From Perognathus longimembris pacificus (lineage: Eukaryota; Chordata; Mammalia; Rodentia; Heteromyidae), in the NCBI RefSeq assembly GCF_023159225.1, contig NC_063175.1:4171255-4235254 (forward strand): a stretch of 64,000 nucleotides of DNA, given 5' to 3'. This document shows positions 36,841-46,215 of the stretch, in pieces. Each line of letters starts with the position of its first letter. The first letter of the stretch is position 1. The notes beneath the pieces were generated by a model. The model had not been told where the DNA came from. It ran no database searches and was given only the letters and a program-made list of their open reading frames with translations. A program made the position numbers and the translations under genes.

Positions 36841-36848
36841 CTACTTAC
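36841..36848 (-). other. DLGAP1: Splice donor of the DLGAP1 exon
   Basis: The exon ends CTCAA and is followed by GTAAGTAG, a near-perfect donor. The split AA would be completed to Lys by a G at the start of the next exon, which agrees with Lys-Ile following TTL in DLGAP1 as I recall it. Confidence 0.92.
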
Positions 36849-37063
36849 TTGAGTGTGGTGAGTTCTGTGAGGGACGGCTGGGTAGCCTTGAGATAGCTTT
36901 CTCTTCGTGCAGCAACTTTAGGAGAAGGCTTGGGACTTGTGTCTGAGTCCCCACTGTCTTCGTCCCCCATGGCCTTGATGTAGCTGCCGCTTCGCATTCT
37001 CCTGCATGGAATCTCATCATCTTTACCTCGCGGTGTGTATCCTGACCATTCATCTTGAGGAAC
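36849..37063 (-). CDS. DLGAP1: Internal coding exon of DLGAP1 (SAPAP1/GKAP), two GK-binding repeats
   Basis: DLGAP1 is a scaffold of the excitatory postsynaptic density. It links the guanylate-kinase-like domain of PSD-95-family MAGUKs to SHANK. The exon reads 71 whole codons plus two bases, starting VPQDEWSGYTPRGKDDEIPC and ending ATQPSLTELTTL; I recognise this as DLGAP1 from memory. Two copies of the short basic-Ser-Tyr repeat are visible, RMRSGSYIKA at about exon residues 22-31 and ARRESYLKA at about 52-60. In this family these are GK-binding repeats whose binding depends on phosphorylation of the Ser before Tyr. Between them lies an acidic, Ser-rich linker (GDEDSGDSDTSPKPSPK). The exon starts in phase 0 and ends after two bases of a codon, so skipping it would shift the frame. 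No stops, frameshifts or missing residues are seen. DLGAP2 is similar over the first repeat but, as I recall it, differs after it, so DLGAP1 is the better call. Confidence 0.93.
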
Positions 37064-37085
37064 CTGGTCAAAGAGAAAACACATC
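37064..37085 (-). other. DLGAP1: Splice acceptor of the DLGAP1 exon
   Basis: On the minus strand the intron ends TGTTTTCTCTTTGACCAG, a pyrimidine-rich tract followed by CAG, and the next base opens codon GTT. The open frame runs further upstream (MGFHKRGMMCFLFDQ), but that part is intron: it lies across the polypyrimidine tract and does not belong to the protein. Confidence 0.92.
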
Positions 37086-37666
37086 ATTCCTCGTTTGTGA
37101 AATCCCACCTCTCTCTCCTTGCCTTTTTTTTTTTTTTGTTGTTGTTATTTTTATTTTTGGGTAATGCATAGGGATCATTATCTAAAACTTGAGACATTAA
37201 CCTTTCATTGATAATGTTTAACTGTATTGGGTTTGAAAATATATTGAAGACAGGCAAATCCATGCTACATTATGGTTTTAAAAACATCCTAGGCATAAAG
37301 GGAAATGAGAATCATTGGCTCTGATTCATTTCCTACCTCTCCATTTTCTCACACTGGTAATAGCTGAGTCAGGCGTAGATAGCCATGAGGGAAGAGAGCA
37401 GGTTTCTTTGAGCTTTTCAATGAGTATTCACAATCATTATTTAAGATTCAAGAATGTTTCCGCTTTTCTCTACCTTTCCTGATCCTTAGTCTACGTCTCA
37501 CAGCCTGCCTCTCTGCTTCCAAAGCCAAGGCTCTACTCCATACCAGCTGCATTTACTGCTTGCCTCTATTCTTTCTATATTCCTCTTAATATGTATTCAG
37601 CCTCATAGACCTGCTTAAACACTCTGGAGGTTTCCAGTAATGTCTTCCTGAAAGGAGCTTGTAGTT
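37086..37666. other. DLGAP1: Unique intronic sequence upstream of the exon
   Basis: It contains a T run with (GTT)n at 37126-37150. No repeat family or exon is recognised. Confidence 0.5.
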
Positions 37667-37691
37667 TATGTATGTATGTATGTATGTATTT
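37667..37691. repeat. (TATG)n microsatellite
   Basis: About six units directly at the tail side of the next SINE. Confidence 0.9.
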
Positions 37692-37922
37692 AGTGTCAGT
37701 CCTGTGGCTTGAGCATAAGGCCTTGGAGTTGCCCCTGAGCATTTTAGCTCAAGGCTAGCACTCTACCACTTGAGCCACACCTCTACTTCTGGCTTTTTGG
37801 TGGTTAATTGGAGATCAGAGTTTCATAGATTTTCCTGCCTGGGGTTGGCTTTGAGCCACAATCCTCAGATCTCAGCTTCTTGAGTAGCTAGGATTACAGG
37901 TGTGAGCCACCAACACCTGGCT
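37692..37922 (-). mobile_element. B1-Geo dimeric SINE, well preserved
   Basis: Antisense Geo (CAAGGCTAGCACTCTACCAC), linker (GGTGGTTAATTGGAGATCAG), B1 to GTGTGAGCCACCAACACCTG. A good reference copy for the family. Confidence 0.9.
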
Positions 37923-37959
37923 GGTTGTAGTTTCAAAATCTTCATGATTGGCTGGCTCT

Positions 37960-38050
37960 CATATACATGTACACACACTTACATACACGCACGCATATAC
38001 ACATATGTATAAGCATGAATACCTTGCATACACTCACAAAAACACACTTT
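37960..38050. repeat. Degenerate alternating purine-pyrimidine stretch
   Basis: TACATGTACACACACTTACA, then CACGCACGCATATACACATA: a decayed CA/TA simple repeat. Confidence 0.7.
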
Positions 38051-38404
38051 GGAGAGTATCTACCCTGTTCAAATTCTGGTTGCTCTACTGAGTCAGAGTA
38101 GCTACTACTGATCCAAATCATTTTTTCCCCTGTGGCTCTGCTGGATCCTGCTCTAAATCCCTAATTGTGGGGACAGCACAAGCAGGAGCTATAAGAGCAT
38201 GGCCACAGTCGCGTCTTTCCAGTTGAGCCTAGCATTACATCATGCTTCGAAGGTACTGGCATTCTCTTCAATAATGACATTTTTATGATATTCTTTTAAT
38301 TCTCTTTAGATTTTCCACTCCAGTATGAATTCAACCTTACACCCATATAATCTCACTTTGCTTCTATTTGGTGAAAGGAATGCATAATGACCACCTAGTT
38401 CATC

Positions 38405-38710
38405 TGTCAAGAAGTAACAAGGGCCTACAATGCACAAAGCCCTGCATAGAGTTTAGTTAAAAGAGAGAGAGAGAGAAGCAGATGAGAGAGGCAGGCAGTG
38501 ACAAGGTTGATTCTTGCCCTTAACATGCCTGGAACAGAGATAAGAAGACAAAGAACGAATAAATTTGGGAACAGTTCCGAATTCACATGCTGAAGTGATA
38601 GTGACACAAATGAGATATGAATTAAAGGGACACAGAAGCAGTAGTTAGCAGTAATGGTGATGGAGAAGAATATTCAAGAAGGGCTCCTGGAACTGGACAG
38701 AAGAGAAATT
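38405..38710 (-). mobile_element. Possible L2 fragment
   Basis: AGGGCCTACAATGCACAAAG and CAAAGAACGAATAAATTTGG resemble the antisense L2 3' end in order. Divergence is high and an A/G-rich insert lies at 38461. Confidence 0.4.
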
Positions 38711-38771
38711 AGATTCAATATTTTGATACTAATGATTTACTGAGTAGCTATTAAAATCATACAATGTTTCA

Positions 38772-38773
<2 letters not shown>

Positions 38774-38808
<35 letters not shown>
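38774..38808. repeat. (GT)n microsatellite
   Basis: Seventeen units, contiguous with the tail side of the following SINE. Confidence 0.95.
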
Positions 38809-38810
<2 letters not shown>

Positions 38811-39027
38811 TGGGTCATGAACTCAGGGCTTCTGCACTGTCCCTGAATTTGTTTAAGCTCAAGACTAGTGCTCTACCACTTGAGCCACAGTGCCACTCCT
38901 GGCTTTTTTTTTTTTAGGTACTAAGAGTCTCACAGGTTTTCCTGATTGGCTGGCTTTGAACTACAATCCTCAGATCTCAGCATCTTGAGTAGATAGGATG
39001 ACAGGTGTGAGTGTCACTGGTATTGGC
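38809..39027 (-). mobile_element. B1-Geo dimeric SINE
   Basis: Both halves are recognisable (CTCAAGACTAGTGCTCTACC and CTCAGATCTCAGCATCTTGA). Confidence 0.85.
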
Positions 39028-39509
39028 TAGTGGTTCATTCTTAGCGATTAAGTATGGTAAAAAATTTACTTATGGAGAATTATTTAATCAATACAGCAAA
39101 CATGAATTTTTTTCTGTATCAATCAGTTGAAAAGCAAGAGCTCAGAGAGCTAAACTAATTTGCCAATTTATAAACTATGATTAATAACATGAATTTGAAA
39201 TATAAAGTGAAGAAAATTGTCCACAATGACTCAGATCATATTAGAAACTCATAAATATTACCAATTGCACAAAGTGAGAGTAGATGTCCCACCAATCAAT
39301 CTCCTTTCCCCCTCAAATTTCTATAAAATTTGCACGTTTATATCTAGAAGAATCAGAATGAAAAGATGTTACTATCCATGGTCTTAAAAGCAGCCATTTG
39401 AATAAGAAAAAAAAAGCAGCCACTTGTAAGTCCTTATTTTGAAAGGTACTTGCAGTACTTCAGTATGCAATACATCTACTGAACTTACCAAATTCTCACG
39501 TTGTATTTC
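39028..39509. other. Unique AT-rich intronic sequence
   Basis: No element recognised. Confidence 0.5.
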
Positions 39510-39680
39510 TTATGTGCATGCACTGTTAGAAATGCTTTATAAACACTAGCTTGTTGGATCCAAATAGCTCAAGGGTATTATTATTATTACCATAATTTTA
39601 CAAATGAGAAGACTCATGTTATTGAAATCACCCTAAGTTACAGGTCTGAGGGTAGAGTTTCAATGAGGCAAATCCTGTGC
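39510..39680 (-). mobile_element. MIR element
   Basis: GCTTTATAAACACTAGCTTG, then GGTATTATTATTATTACCAT, then AATTTTACAAATGAGAAGAC: antisense MIR core in order. Confidence 0.8.
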
Positions 39681-39718
39681 CTTTCCCTGACTATGATTAT
39701 CAAATAACCCACCTCTCT

Positions 39719-39766
39719 ATGTGTCTTTCTCTCTCTGTCTCTGTATTTCTGTCTCTGTCTCTCTAA
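39719..39766. repeat. CT-rich imperfect microsatellite
   Basis: TCTTTCTCTCTCTGTCTCTG and similar units, lying at the tail of the next composite SINE. Confidence 0.85.
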
Positions 39767-39973
39767 TACTAAAGTTGAATCCAGGGAATCCTACTTACTT
39801 AGCAACTGCTTTACCACTTGAGCCACAATACACTGTAAGTCCCTTTTCTTTTAGTTAGGTTTTAGTTTTAAGAAAGGGTCTCCCCCATTTTCCAAGGCCC
39901 TCCTTGAACCATGATCCTTCTATCTCTGCCTTCTAAGTGACAGGATTATAGGAGCGTACATCACATCTTGCTG
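39767..39973 (-). mobile_element. B1-ID composite SINE
   Basis: Antisense ID (GAATCCAGGGAATCCTACTT, GCTTTACCACTTGAGCCACA), then antisense B1 (GAAAGGGTCTCCCCCATTTT, TGACAGGATTATAGGAGCGT). Confidence 0.7.
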
Positions 39974-40873
39974 GAGAACCTTTCTTTCTAGGCTGTGCTT
40001 TGTGAAACCTGTAGAACTGAACCACTATAGTTCTTAATGTCTCCATAATGTATCACATTCAATATACTCCTAATTTATTAATTTGTGGTACTAACAATGT
40101 AGGGTTTAAAAAAAATCTATTTATTTCTTTAGCTCTCAAGCATCAAAATCACCATAGCAACAGGACTTCTTAGAAAACTATAAATGTTAAAGACAGTTCA
40201 GTTGGTAAGTGACTCACTGCATAGATATGATTATGTTTGGAACCTCATTACTGGCTTAGCAAATAGGTGGTAACAATTAACTTGGTACAGCTAAGGTCTT
40301 GGATGATGCATCCAACACTTGCCCTTTCTCAATGCTGATGAGAAGTTTATGATACTGTTCCGGGAATATGTCAGAGACAAATGACAAACTGATTAGCTAA
40401 TATTACTTATGGGGAAAATGCGGCACATTTCTGTTTAGGTGCTTTTCAAAGGTGGCTTTTGGCAGGAACTTGAGCTTTTACTAGAAATGTCTATAGTTGT
40501 TGCTAAGGGAACGAGCTGAGAAGTATCTAATCTGTACTCATTTCAATGAAGCATCCTTGTCAAGAGATAGTAAGTAGCTAAGAAGCCATGCTGACGTGAC
40601 TTCCATTGGTGTGGAATATAAATATCAACATATTACTCATCTATGGAAAGGCAGCATTCAACAAGCTTACAGGGAAATCAGTTCTAGGGGAAAAATACAA
40701 GGCTACAGACAATCAAGAACTTGGAGAAGTGGACAGTTGCTGCTGAATTAGAAAGGCCAGGAAAATTGCTAGATTTCAGACAGTTTCTTCGTTTAGCATC
40801 TTAAAGTTCAAAGTCAGAGTTAGGCATTGCTGAAGTGCATGTTCTTAAAGCAAGCACACCATTTGTATGGGGC
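39974..40873. other. Unique intronic sequence
   Basis: No element recognised. Confidence 0.5.
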
Positions 40874-40890
40874 CCAAAGAATGCTCTTTT

Positions 40891-40974
40891 TAAAAAAAAT
40901 TTATTTATTAATTAAACACAAATTTTTTGACAAGGTGTTGTGCAAAAAGGGTACAGTTACATAGTAGGGCAGTG
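40891..40974 (-). mobile_element. 84-base L1 3' end with 17-base target-site duplication
   Basis: On the minus strand it reads TATGTAACTGTACCCTTTTT and CACCTTGTCAAAAAATTTGT and ends in an A-rich tail. CCAAAGAATGCTCTTTT flanks it at 40874-40890 and 40975-40991. Confidence 0.85.
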
Positions 40975-41284
40975 CCAAAGAATGCTCTTTTGATGATGTG
41001 GGGGCTGCTGCTGCTATGGTGACCTAGTCCAAGGTTACAGCATCTTTCCACTTCAGTTCCACCAAGGGAAATGATTTAGGGAAATCTAAGGAAAAGGTAA
41101 ACCTTGCAGCTTCCTAAGAAAGATTCATTGTTATTGGTGAGGGCAGGTTAGGAGATTGAAGTCTGGTAAGAAAGGAAGTCAGAACAGAAAGAAAAGAGCC
41201 CAGGTGTTATAGACACAAGGCTCATGGGATTCAGGTCTTAGTCAACTTAGAAGGCAGCTGACACAGTAACATTAAAGAAAGAGC

Positions 41285-41480
41285 AGCAAAACAGCAGAGG
41301 TGCATGCTTGCAATCCTAGCGATTTAGGAGATACGATGAAAGATAATGAGTTTGAAGCTAATCCCAGGCAAAGTTAGTGGACATCTTACCTCACAAAACA
41401 AATAAAAGCAAAAGGACTGGGGCATGGCTCAAAAGCCAGAGTTCTGTCCTGAGTTCTATCTGGAGTACAGGAAAAAAAAA
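41285..41480 (+). mobile_element. B1-ID composite SINE
   Basis: B1 (GAGGTGCATGCTTGCAATCC), then an ID unit with GGACTGGGGCATGGCTCAAA. The ID end is partly deleted before the A tail. Confidence 0.65.
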
Positions 41481-41537
41481 AGGGAAACCTGAGATATCTT
41501 AAGTTTTATGGTAGTTGTATTCATATACTATTTTGTT

Positions 41538-41601
41538 GAGTGGCTGAATGGCAACTCTTTTGTACAACTACTTAAAGATAAAATGAAAAGTAAATAAAAA
41601 G
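41538..41601 (+). mobile_element. L1 3' tail fragment, older subfamily
   Basis: GGCTGAATGGCAACTCTTTT, then GTACAACTACTTAAAGATAA, same tail as at 17240 and 35160. Confidence 0.55.
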
Positions 41602-41659
41602 ATTATTTTGTAATGCTTATGTCTCAATATTAACAGTCCAACAGATAACTTTAAAAAAT

Positions 41660-41830
41660 ATTTATTTTTGGTGGTAATGAGATTTGAACTCAGTGCCTCA
41701 CATTTGGTTTTTGCCTCTTGCATATCCCCTCTGTCCTTTTTGCTTTCAGTTGTTTTCAGATAGGTGTCTTAGGCAAACTGATCCTATTTCTGCCTCCCAA
41801 GTAGCTGGGATTACAGCTACAAATCCTGCT
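41660..41830 (-). mobile_element. B1-ID composite SINE
   Basis: Antisense ID (GAGATTTGAACTCAGTGCCT), then B1 (CCAAGTAGCTGGGATTACAG). Confidence 0.65.
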
Positions 41831-41983
41831 TCAAGAGTTCTATTTTTGATAAAATGAGGAATAGTAGGCATTATTTATTATAGTCAATCTCAACCTAAGT
41901 CACAAGGTATTATTTGGAAGATCAAAGAAACGTCTGTGTCCAAAGATCCAGAGCTATTATTTAATGCCAGAATGAGGATGCTT

Positions 41984-42007
41984 GCCTTCCTTCCTTCCTT
42001 CCTTTAT

Positions 42008-42067
<60 letters not shown>
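41984..42067. repeat. (CCTT)n and long (CT)n microsatellite
   Basis: About five CCTT units, a short AT spacer, then about 28 perfect CT units, the longest perfect array in the window. It is GA-rich on the DLGAP1 transcript. Confidence 0.95.
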
Positions 42068-42070
<3 letters not shown>

Positions 42071-42340
42071 TGCTAGCACTGGTGCTTGATCTCAGGGGCT
42101 GGGCTCTGTTAGCTGTGTGTGTGTAACCCTGGAGATTGAACTCGGGGCCTAGGTGCTGTCCCTGAAGTTTTTTGCTCAAGGCTACCATCCTACCACTTGA
42201 GCCACAGCTTCATTTACAGCTTTTTGGTTAGTTAATTAGAGATAATACATGAGCTTTCCTCGTTGAGCTGGCATAAAACTTCTCAAATCTCAGCCTCCTG
42301 TGTAACTAGGATTACAGGCATGAGCTGCAGGTGTCCAACC
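42068..42340 (-). mobile_element. B1-Geo dimeric SINE with a duplicated Geo end
   Basis: Two Geo starts are seen: GCACTGGTGCTTGATCTCAG and, about 55 bases later, GGAGATTGAACTCGGGGCCT. One normal Geo core and B1 follow. Confidence 0.78.
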
Positions 42341-42352
42341 TGTCCCATAGCT

Positions 42353-42535
42353 TTTTTCTTTCACTCAAGGCAAGTGCTCTACCACTTGAGCCACAGCTCC
42401 ACTTTGGCTTTTTTTCTGTTTAACTGGTGATAAAAGTTTCACAGACTTTTCCTCCCTAGCTGGCTTTGAACCTCCACCTTCATCCTTAACCTCTTGAGTA
42501 GCTTGGATTACGAATATGAGCCATCAGCCCTTGGC
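42353..42535 (-). mobile_element. B1-Geo dimeric SINE, Geo end missing
   Basis: Geo begins at CTTTCACTCAAGGCAAGTGC. The linker and B1 are complete. It lies in tandem with the preceding copy. Confidence 0.8.
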
Positions 42536-42739
42536 AAGGTTGTTGTCTTATAGTAGAAACATTGTTAAGACACTGAATGGTGGATCATTCTAATGAAGAC
42601 TACATTTCATTTAGTCATAGAACAGGAGGAAACAAAACACCATCTAATGGGGCACGCTTCCAGTCTCTTTCTTTTTGATTCCCCTCCCTTATCCTGTCCT
42701 TCTGTAAGCATTTTTGATTGTTTTTCTGCTAGTTGTGAA

Positions 42740-43150
42740 TAATTCAACCATTGATCTCATTCTAGGGAACTTACGTTCTAGGAAAGCTGGAAGAGATAGA
42801 TAGTAGGCAAACACAGGAGTAAATGAGGAAGTTAATTTCAGAAAGTATAAATGCTTTCAGGAAAATACATGAGATGATGGCTCCCTTGGCTTATTCCCCA
42901 GAGCTGCTGCTCTGAGGAGGGAATGTCTCTGCCGAGATCTGATGACCAAAGCATCTGGCTTTGGGAAGACCTAGGGGTGGGGCTTCCAGGCAGAAGACTC
43001 AGCAAGTGCAAAGTCTTTAGAGTAAGCTTGCTGTAATCAAAGCCTATGAATGAAAATGCTACTTTGACCAGAGGGAACTGAGCAGAAGGGAAGTTACATG
43101 AGAGGAGGTTAAGGGGACAGGGCAGGACACTTGTTTTGTGAGCACATGTC
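42740..43150 (-). mobile_element. L2 fragment
   Basis: GGGAACTTACGTTCTAGGAA, GTAGGCAAACACAGGAGTAA, CTCTGAGGAGGGAATGTCTC and AGCAAGTGCAAAGTCTTTAG keep the order of the antisense L2 3' region. The 115-residue minus frame here is a by-product. Confidence 0.65.
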
Positions 43151-43257
43151 AAATTTTCTTTCGAACTTGAACTCAGTTTCCTCAAAGTTCCTTCTAACTC
43201 TCTATCCTAAGCTTATTTTCTCCATTATGAAATCTGCACCATGTGCCATCGACATAA

Positions 43258-43441
43258 AGAGTCAGTAAACTATAGCTTACAATCTAAATCCGGCCCACTG
43301 TCTGGTTTTATAAATAAAGTTTTATTGGTACATACCCATGGTCTTTCATTATCTGTGGCTGATTTTTACCTACAAGGGCAGAGCTGTGTGTGTGTGATAG
43401 ATATGCTATGGTCTACAGAAAAAAATTTGCAGACCCCTGCC
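43258..43441 (+). mobile_element. Ancient hAT-like DNA transposon fossil (MER type)
   Basis: AACTATAGCTTACAATCTAA, then TCCGGCCCACTGTCTGGTTT and AATAAAGTTTTATTGGTACA, then an end AATTTGCAGACCCCTG that is a partial inverted copy of the start. A common old non-autonomous mammalian element; subfamily not assigned. Confidence 0.7.
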
Positions 43442-44019
43442 TGATGCCCATGCTCATTTTGAGCACTTATCTGCATCATCACTACTAGTTCTTTGTGTCC
43501 CTGTTTCATCTCATCTGTGAGGTTACTGAAGACAGGAAAAGCTGAACTGCTGAAGCACTGGGTTCTACAATTCCACAGCCCAGGGTCCATTCCCGCTGGA
43601 CCACTTTCGAGGCACATTCTAGTGGGCAAGGTAATGGCTTTCTCTGTGTCTCCTATTCCTGCTCTGTAGAATCACGTACAGACTAAATGAAGCAATACCC
43701 ACAGCAGTGTAGGAAGTGCTTGGTAAGGTGTGTTTTCTGGAAATTCCATACTCTTCACAGCACTTTGTCTTAAGACCAGGGTGCTCCAGAGGTAGGGGAC
43801 TGTGTGGCCAGCAGCTGCGGTCGGGGGCCCTGGGCTGCATGGCGGCTCTGTTCTGTGCAGCTCAGAGCCACGGAGCTGGGAAAGGCAGGCAAGCAAAGGT
43901 CAAAGGCGAACTTCTCATTGTCTGTTTCTAGCCTCAGTGGTGTTGGAAACAGTAGGTTTCTGGGTAAATGTGGCACAAAATAAATGAATGAATAAGCTCC
44001 GAAACCAGTTTTGTTTTTA
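43442..44019. other. Unique intronic sequence
   Basis: Many short overlapping frames on both strands (43366-44027). None is recognisable. Confidence 0.45.
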
Positions 44020-44145
44020 ATCATCATGTAACCTTGGATAAATCACTTCACTTCTGTGATTTCGTTTCTCCCTCTGTAAAGGGGAATGGTAGCTTATCTA
44101 TTATGGTTAAGGATAAAATAGGAAAACAGTTTATGAACTTTAAAA
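44020..44145 (+). mobile_element. MIR fragment
   Basis: GTAACCTTGGATAAATCACT, then TTTCTCCCTCTGTAAAGGGG, is the MIR core. Confidence 0.75.
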
Positions 44146-44204
44146 TACACAATTGTGAGCCTAAAGGTTGGAAACATGTCTTATCTTTTATTTTGAATTT
44201 GTTT

Positions 44205-44550
44205 TTCAAACTGGAGGTTGAACTTAGGCTCTCCTGTTTGTCAGGCAGGTGCTCCATCACTTGAGCCTCAGTCATTTTTGCTTTTTGTTATTTCTCAGAT
44301 ATACTCATGCATTTTTGCACAAGTCAGCCTGGACATGAATTATAAAAATACCCTTTTTATGTCTATTATAAAAGCATCCTTCTATTTACATTTCCCATGT
44401 AGCTGGGATGACAGAGACAAATGATGGATGACACCCGGCTTTTATTGATTGAGATGGGGATCCCAAACACTTTTTGCCTAGGTTCACTTTCAACCACGAT
44501 TCTCTCAATTTCCACCTCCTGAGTACTTAGGGGCTACTATACTCACCCTA
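44205..44550 (-). mobile_element. Trimeric SINE: B1-B1-ID
   Basis: Antisense ID (GGAGGTTGAACTTAGGCTCT), then B1 (TGTAGCTGGGATGACAGAGA), then a second B1 (GAGTACTTAGGGGCTACTAT). The B1-B1 junction on the minus strand is CTCAATCAATAAAAGCCGGG, matching the trimers at 35696 and 63243. Confidence 0.75.
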
Positions 44551-44577
44551 TTGAAACTGGATTACATTTGTTTTTGT

Positions 44578-45222
44578 TTGGTACTGGAGTTTTGAACTCT
44601 GGACCTTGCATTTGCTAGGCAAGCCCTCTACCACGGAGACAAAACTCCAAGCCCTTTTTGTGCTGGTTATTTTATTTATTTATTTTTTTGGCCAGTCCTG
44701 GGCCTTGGACTCAGGGCCTGAGCACTGTCCCTGGCTTCTTTTTGCTCAAGGCTAGCACTCCGCCACTTGAGCCACAGCACCGCTTCTGGCCGTTTTCTAT
44801 ATATGTGGTGCTGGGGAATCGAACCCAGGGCCTCATGTATACGAGGCAGGCACTCTTGCCACTAGACCATATCCCCAGCCCTGTGCTGGTTATTTTTGAG
44901 ATGGAGTCTCACTTTTTGTTCAGGCATGTGCCTGCCCTTTAATCCACCTACTTTCAGCTTCCATCATTGCTGGGATGACGGGTACACACTTTCATATTCA
45001 GTTTCTTTTATTGTGATGGAGGCTTATGGGCTGTTCTGCTTGATGCTAGCCTGGAGCTGTGAAACTCCTAATCTCAGTGTTCCACAAAGCTAGTATGACA
45101 GGCATGTACCACTGCACCTACCAATAGGCTAAGAAGGAGTCTTGAACCTCCATCTTCCCCATCTTGGCCTCCTACATAGCTAGGATTACTGGCATGATCC
45201 ATTGGAACTCAGAGAAGCCTGG
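44578..45222 (-). mobile_element. ID-B1-B1-B1 array in antisense, split by a young SINE
   Basis: Antisense ID (TTTGAACTCTGGACCTTGCA) is separated by the IDL-Geo insertion from three successive B1 bodies, recognised by TCATTGCTGGGATGACGGGT, CAAAGCTAGTATGACAGGCA and CTACATAGCTAGGATTACTG. It may be a B1-B1-ID trimer plus one separate B1. Confidence 0.65.
44674..44881 (-). mobile_element. IDL-Geo SINE nested in an older composite, 15-base target duplication
   Basis: TGTGCTGGTTATTTT flanks the element at 44659-44673 and 44882-44896. The copy is nearly identical to those at 1, 51503 and 55351, so it is young. Confidence 0.92.
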
Positions 45223-46104
45223 TTATTTTTAAAGCATGGCCCACAATAGATATTAGAAGACTGAAAAATAGGAGCATTTCTTTCAGAAGGCTGCTATCCT
45301 TCTATCCAGTAGATATTGTAGCATAAGAAAAATGCATGTGGACCACACAATCAACTGGGAAGAACATAACTGTCTCACACTGACCTACAGACACATAAGC
45401 TATTCATCTGCCTTAGGTGTCCTTTGGAGGTGGATTGGTGCTGATGTCTTTTCCCTCTTAGGTTTCCCTAAAACTCAGCTGAAAGAGGATCATAGCAGTT
45501 TGGGGGGGGGCCTGTGAGCTGTGGCTCAGAGCCATGAGTCCTCAAAATACTTTCCTCATTGGGAACCTTGAAAGGTTTCATGGTTAAAGGAAATAACTTC
45601 CGAAACACTTCGCTCATTATTTTTTTTTTTATATCCTTTAGCTCCACTTAGTTAATAAAATTCTTCCCATTTGGAATAAACAAAGTAATCTTACTTTTAC
45701 CCTTCATCTTTCTTCTAAGATACAACACTCCATCGTGCCAACTCTAAAATGCAACTCAAACCTCACAGCATTTTTTGTAGCATTAAGCTATGCTAGCAAA
45801 TCGGTGAAAGTACTCCACAGATCATATAGTATGTCTTAGTATCTGAGATGCTAAGATGTGAAAAATATAGATTTTAGAATCAGTTAAAGACTCTTGACTT
45901 TTTTTTATGGAAGGAAGGGCAAGATGCTGAACAAGGGATGTCCTTGGCATGATAACTACAGAACTCTGTCATCCTTCGCCACGGTCACATCAGCAGTAAC
46001 CATCGGCTTTCATTTGTGCCACAGTTCTGCAGGAGCGCTGTATGTTCCTCTAATGCTCCATGATGCTTATAGCTGTTTTGAACAATGAGAAGAGTAAATA
46101 TTAT
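45223..46104. other. Unique intronic sequence
   Basis: It contains a run of ten G (45501-45510) and a T run (45620). The part at 45940-46080 has several CpG sites. No element recognised. Confidence 0.45.
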
Positions 46105-46215
46105 AGCATTAGCTTGTCACATAAAGAAGCTGAGATCCAGAGAGGTTAGTCACTCGTGCTGCATAGCATCATGCCAAGCTGGAGGTCTACCGTTCACAGC
46201 CCCACAATCCTTTTC
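46105..46215 (-). mobile_element. MIR fragment
   Basis: AAGAAGCTGAGATCCAGAGA, then GGTTAGTCACTCG, then CAAGCTGGAGGTCTACCGTT: antisense MIR, diverged. Confidence 0.6.

Larger units (their letters stand above)
1..36848 (-). other. DLGAP1: Intron of DLGAP1 downstream of the exon (partial)
   Basis: The next coding segment of DLGAP1 (beginning ISNEHSPK, as I recall it) was looked for on the minus strand and not found. The intron therefore runs off the left edge and is at least 36.8 kb. Its contents are the repeats and unique stretches listed separately. Confidence 0.85.

Noticed and set aside
36849..37063. Assignment of the exon to DLGAP2, 3 or 4
   Set aside because: The first repeat is shared, but the linker and second repeat (SPKVAARRESYLKATQ) fit DLGAP1 as I recall the family.
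37064..37108. Extension of the DLGAP1 frame upstream to a Met (MGFHKRGMMC)
   Set aside because: It crosses a strong acceptor and polypyrimidine tract, so it is intronic.
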